This document shows positions 61,662 to 64,000 of a stretch of 64,000 bases of DNA, one piece after another (within the stretch, counting starts at the first letter, position 1; every line of letters starts with the position of its first letter). Origin of the DNA: Syntrophomonas sp. UBA5314 (lineage in GTDB: Bacteria; Bacillota; Syntrophomonadia; Syntrophomonadales; Syntrophomonadaceae). Below the pieces are notes generated by a model. That model saw nothing but the letters and a program-made list of their open reading frames with translations. It was not told where the DNA came from and searched no databases. Made by a program: the position numbers and the translations under genes. The stretch is taken from contig DHRK01000033.1 in assembly GCA_002410325.1 (NCBI GenBank), positions 18,308 to 82,307 on the forward strand, written 5' to 3'.

Positions 61662-62294
61662 CTATTTTAAAGCATCCGCAAACAATTCAAAACTGAACTG
61701 CAAAAATTCCTCTTCTTCCAAAGACAATGCCGTCCAAATGCTTTTGTCCGTAAAGGCAAAAGTGTAGAGCAGACTAAAGGCGGAAAAGAAGCCGAAAAGC
61801 ACAGCCTTTTTCATATCCAGCTTGGGATTTATGCTGCCGTCTGATGAGCCGGCGGCCATCAGCGATGCGAGGTGCATCATCCGCTGGGTATCAAGCATCT
61901 TCACCTGTTGAAAGTGTGGGCTTATTTCGCTGTTCTCTTTGCTTGCCGGAGCATAGTTTAAAATCCGAAATGAGTTCTGGTATTCCTTATAAAAGTTAAG
62001 ATGAGCGAGATTAGCAAGCCGGATCTTCTCGCGGGTGTTCTCACCACGTTGCATAGCATCCATTGAGGCTTCGTAAAGCTGCCTGGCTCCTTTGAGCGCC
62101 ACAGCATAATAGAGGTCTTCCTTGCTCTGAAAATATTGGTATAAAGTCCGCTTGGTAAGACCCGCGCGGCTCACTATCTCTTCAATGGAAGTGTTCTCAA
62201 AGCCTTTTTCAACAAATAGCTCCTCCGCTGCCCTTATAAAGGTCTCCTTTTTCTGTATTTTATTGGCTTCTCGCTTAGACAAATTTTCTTTCAT
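61662..62294 (-). CDS. TetR/AcrR family repressor
   Basis: 210 residues. The N-terminal HTH (about 15-65: ETFIRAAEELFVEKGFENTS, IEEIVSRAGLTKRTLYQYF) is followed by a ligand-binding helical domain. It is divergent from a small membrane-protein gene and probably controls it and itself through a dyad in the shared gap. Confidence 0.93.
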   Translation of the reverse strand: MKENLSKREANKIQKKETFIRAAEELFVEKGFENTSIEEIVSRAGLTKRTLYQYFQSKEDLYYAVALKGARQLYEASMDAMQRGENTREKIRLANLAHLNFYKEYQNSFRILNYAPASKENSEISPHFQQVKMLDTQRMMHLASLMAAGSSDGSINPKLDMKKAVLFGFFSAFSLLYTFAFTDKSIWTALSLEEEEFLQFSFELFADALK

Positions 62295-62310
62295 TTTTTC
62301 GATTCTCCTC

Positions 62311-62364
62311 TTGACAAAAAAAGTAAACTACCGTTATATTTTTCTTAAAAGTAGGCCAACGGTA
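62311..62364 (+). promoter_or_regulatory. Promoter and candidate TetR operator
   Basis: TTGACA (62311-62316), 17 bases, TTATAT (62334-62339). TACCGTT (62329-62335) overlapping the -10 side faces AACGGTA (62358-62364), a 7-bp dyad with a 22-nt spacer, and flanking AAAC/GTTT extend it loosely. Confidence 0.5.
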
Positions 62365-62420
62365 TACTGTTTTAGTGCAGCATACCATGGTGTTGCGAAA
62401 ATGTAAAGGAGAATTCTATT

Positions 62421-62609
62421 ATGAGAGCATTTCAAATCATTCTGGCGGTTATCACTTTGTTCATGGCGCTTGGCATGTTTGGCTTTAATCTGTGGATCAG
62501 CGCAAATTTCTCGAAGGGATTAGAGTTGCCGCAATGCTATATCCCGATGAATTACATTACTGCTGCGCTTGTCCTGATTACCGCGATAACCATATTTATA
62601 CACAAATAA
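62421..62609 (+). CDS. Small two-helix membrane protein
   Basis: 62 residues with two hydrophobic helices (about 3-26 and 43-60) joined by a short polar loop that contains one Cys. GGAG precedes the ATG. Divergent from the tetR gene and probably its target. No family recognised. Confidence 0.7.
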   Translation: MRAFQIILAVITLFMALGMFGFNLWISANFSKGLELPQCYIPMNYITAALVLITAITIFIHK

Positions 62610-62704
62610 TGAAATAACAGGAGATAATGGATGTAGTACGCAGTGTATAAAGAAAAGGTGCTATTCAAATTTTTATAAGCATGATATAGAATTGGGTGTG
62701 CATT

Positions 62705-63463
62705 ATGAATAAAACGATTGATTTTGATTTGGTTGCAGATTTGTATGATAACTATGTTCAGACAGATTTTGATATTGCGTTTTTCAAAGAGTTATGCAAA
62801 GAATACCATAATATTCTGGAGCTTATGTGTGGTACCGGACGGGTATCGCTGCCTTTGATAGAAAGCGGCTACCCCTTAACCTGTGTAGATTATTCAGCGG
62901 AAATGCTGCGGGTGTTCCGCCGCAAACTGGATGCTTCCAAACACGATAAAATCATTTGCCAGGACGTGTGCAATCTTGATTTGGGTGAACAGTTTGACCT
63001 TGTGATGATCCCCTTCAATTCCATCGCAGAAATCACAGATGCGGAAAAAAGGAAACAGGCCATTTACTCCATCTACCGCCATCTGCTCCCGGGCGGCAAA
63101 TTCTTTTGTACACTTTATCATCCTGCTTACCGGGTAAAATCTGCGGATGGCAATATAAAAGCATTGGGGAAATTCCCGTTAGAAAACGATAAAACATTGA
63201 TGGTAACGTATTACAACAATTATTCCGATAAAGATAAAATCATCAGCGGTACGCAATTTTACGAAATTTATGATGGCAAAAACACCTTAATAGAAAAGCG
63301 GTATTTAGACATACGCTTTTCTGTAATTTCAAGGGATGAAATGCAAATTGCTGCTTCCGAAGCGGGCTTTTCGCTTAAAGAAGTATATGGAGATTATCAG
63401 GGAAACCCATACAGCAATGAGAGCATGTTTATGAATTTTCTGTTTGAAAAACAACCCGAATAG
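62705..63463 (+). CDS. Class I SAM-dependent methyltransferase
   Basis: 252 residues. The SAM-binding motif ILELMCGTGRVSLPLIESGY, the acidic residue in LTCVDYSAEMLRVF, and QFDLVMIPFNSIAEIT are clear. The C-terminal half is a substrate-specific lid with no indication of target; small-molecule methylation is more likely than RNA or DNA. The ATG at 62705 is preferred over the GTG at 62696. Confidence 0.88.
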   Translation: MNKTIDFDLVADLYDNYVQTDFDIAFFKELCKEYHNILELMCGTGRVSLPLIESGYPLTCVDYSAEMLRVFRRKLDASKHDKIICQDVCNLDLGEQFDLVMIPFNSIAEITDAEKRKQAIYSIYRHLLPGGKFFCTLYHPAYRVKSADGNIKALGKFPLENDKTLMVTYYNNYSDKDKIISGTQFYEIYDGKNTLIEKRYLDIRFSVISRDEMQIAASEAGFSLKEVYGDYQGNPYSNESMFMNFLFEKQPE

Positions 63464-63523
63464 TATGGAGCATATTATCCCAACAAGCGCTTTTGTAAGG
63501 AACTGCATGGGAGGGAAGTAGGG

Positions 63524-64000
63524 ATGAATTATATATGTACATTGATTGCGGTCAGGGAAATGGCAAAAGCAAAGAGGTTTTATCTTGATGTATTGGGATT
63601 GAAGGTCGTGTCTGACTTCGGCTCAAATGTTACCTTGACAGGCGGTGTAGCGCTACAGACTCTTGGTACATGGCAGGACTTTATCCATAAGCAAAATGAA
63701 GAAATCATTTTTAAGAACAACGCCTGTGAGTTGTATTTTGAAGAAGATGATATGGATTCCTTCGTCGCCAAATTACATGGCTTTACGGATATTGAATACG
63801 TCCATCCTCTGTTCGAGCATTCATGGGGGCAGAGAGTTGTCCGTTTTTATGACCCGGATAAACATATCATCGAAGTCGGCGAGGCGATGGACATGGTTAT
63901 CAAGCGATTCATGGACAGCGGTCTTTCTATGGAGGAGACGGCTGCCCGCATGGATGTACCGGTTGGCTATATAAAGTCCCTGGATTCCCGAACCATCATA
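63524..64000 (+). CDS. Glyoxalase/VOC family protein (3' end outside window)
   Basis: Open from the ATG at 63524 (GAGGGAAG before it) for 159 codons to the window edge. MNYICTLIAVREMAKAKRFY, LDVLGLKVVSDFG and WGQRVVRFYDPDKHIIEVGE form one VOC domain, the fold of glyoxalase and bleomycin-resistance proteins. After about residue 125 an HTH-like tail begins (LSMEETAARMDVPVGYIKSL), which is unusual for a plain VOC protein. The gene is incomplete, so function is open. Confidence 0.82.
   Translation, partial: MNYICTLIAVREMAKAKRFYLDVLGLKVVSDFGSNVTLTGGVALQTLGTWQDFIHKQNEEIIFKNNACELYFEEDDMDSFVAKLHGFTDIEYVHPLFEHSWGQRVVRFYDPDKHIIEVGEAMDMVIKRFMDSGLSMEETAARMDVPVGYIKSLDSRTII

Noticed and set aside
1..64000. 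CRISPR array, rRNA operon, insertion sequence or prophage
   Set aside because: No regularly spaced repeat array, rRNA-like sequence, transposase or phage structural gene was seen in the window.

Overview
The window reads as a low-to-mid GC, spore-former-type Gram-positive anaerobe of the Clostridia. A Syntrophomonadaceae or Peptococcaceae affiliation is an inference from gene content, not from a marker gene. The signs are strong AGGAGG-type ribosome binding sites with many TTG and GTG starts, GatCAB, PcrA-LigA, an SLH-domain protein, an LCP-family protein, a Tad pilus locus without a secretin, and a homocitrate-synthase-like protein next to isocitrate dehydrogenase, which suggests a Re-type citrate synthase.

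Layout. 1-7.6 kb: 3' end of an Hsp70-like ATPase gene, a MerR-type coiled-coil protein (RacA-like in layout), an acetate-uptake-type transporter, a secreted glucosaminidase, a hybrid histidine kinase and a DegV protein. 7.6-13.4 kb (minus strand): gatC-gatA-gatB, homocitrate/Re-citrate-synthase-like gene, icd. 13.6-16.7 kb: AT-rich stretch with a secreted papain-fold/C39-like peptidase, a membrane-anchored secreted protein and a 17-codon ORF with an ideal ribosome binding site; then a flavin/PNPOx-fold protein translationally coupled to a MarR regulator behind a repeat-rich operator. 16.9-23 kb: pcrA, ligA, DUF1287, Smr and PAP2 proteins. 23.1-29.2 kb: a tryptophan operon trpD-trpC-trpF-aroF-trpEG (fused anthranilate synthase, no trpBA), preceded by a leader that looks like a TRAP attenuator: a sigma-A promoter, about eleven regularly spaced NAG triplets, then an intrinsic terminator.

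29.3-31.5 kb: diguanylate cyclase and SPFH protein. 31.6-40.8 kb (minus strand): a Tad/Flp pilus operon running flp, prepilin peptidase, tadE, two tandem tadG-like genes, cpaB, a receiver-TadZ fusion, tadA, tadB, tadC, DUF192 and a small membrane protein. 41-43.1 kb: YitT protein and an RlmL-type rRNA methyltransferase. 43.3-50.3 kb: a mannose-centred glycan cluster with GDP-mannose pyrophosphorylase, a GT4 glycosyltransferase, an alpha/alpha-barrel protein and, convergently, a 1174-residue protein that joins a GT2-like domain, a long unassigned region and a GH130 mannoside-phosphorylase domain. The GT4 gene and the fusion gene carry the same unusual sequence just upstream of their ribosome binding sites. 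This cluster is my best candidate for an undescribed system: synthesis and phosphorolytic recovery of a mannose polymer.

50.4-60.7 kb: PepF, LCP protein, HflX, YgiQ, ABC-F and an SLH protein. At 60.7 kb lies tRNA-Ala(CGC). The genes after it (putative immunity protein, Cdd1-type HhH protein, TetR regulator with a small membrane protein, methyltransferase, VOC protein) look like accessory clostridial genes, possibly acquired next to the tRNA.
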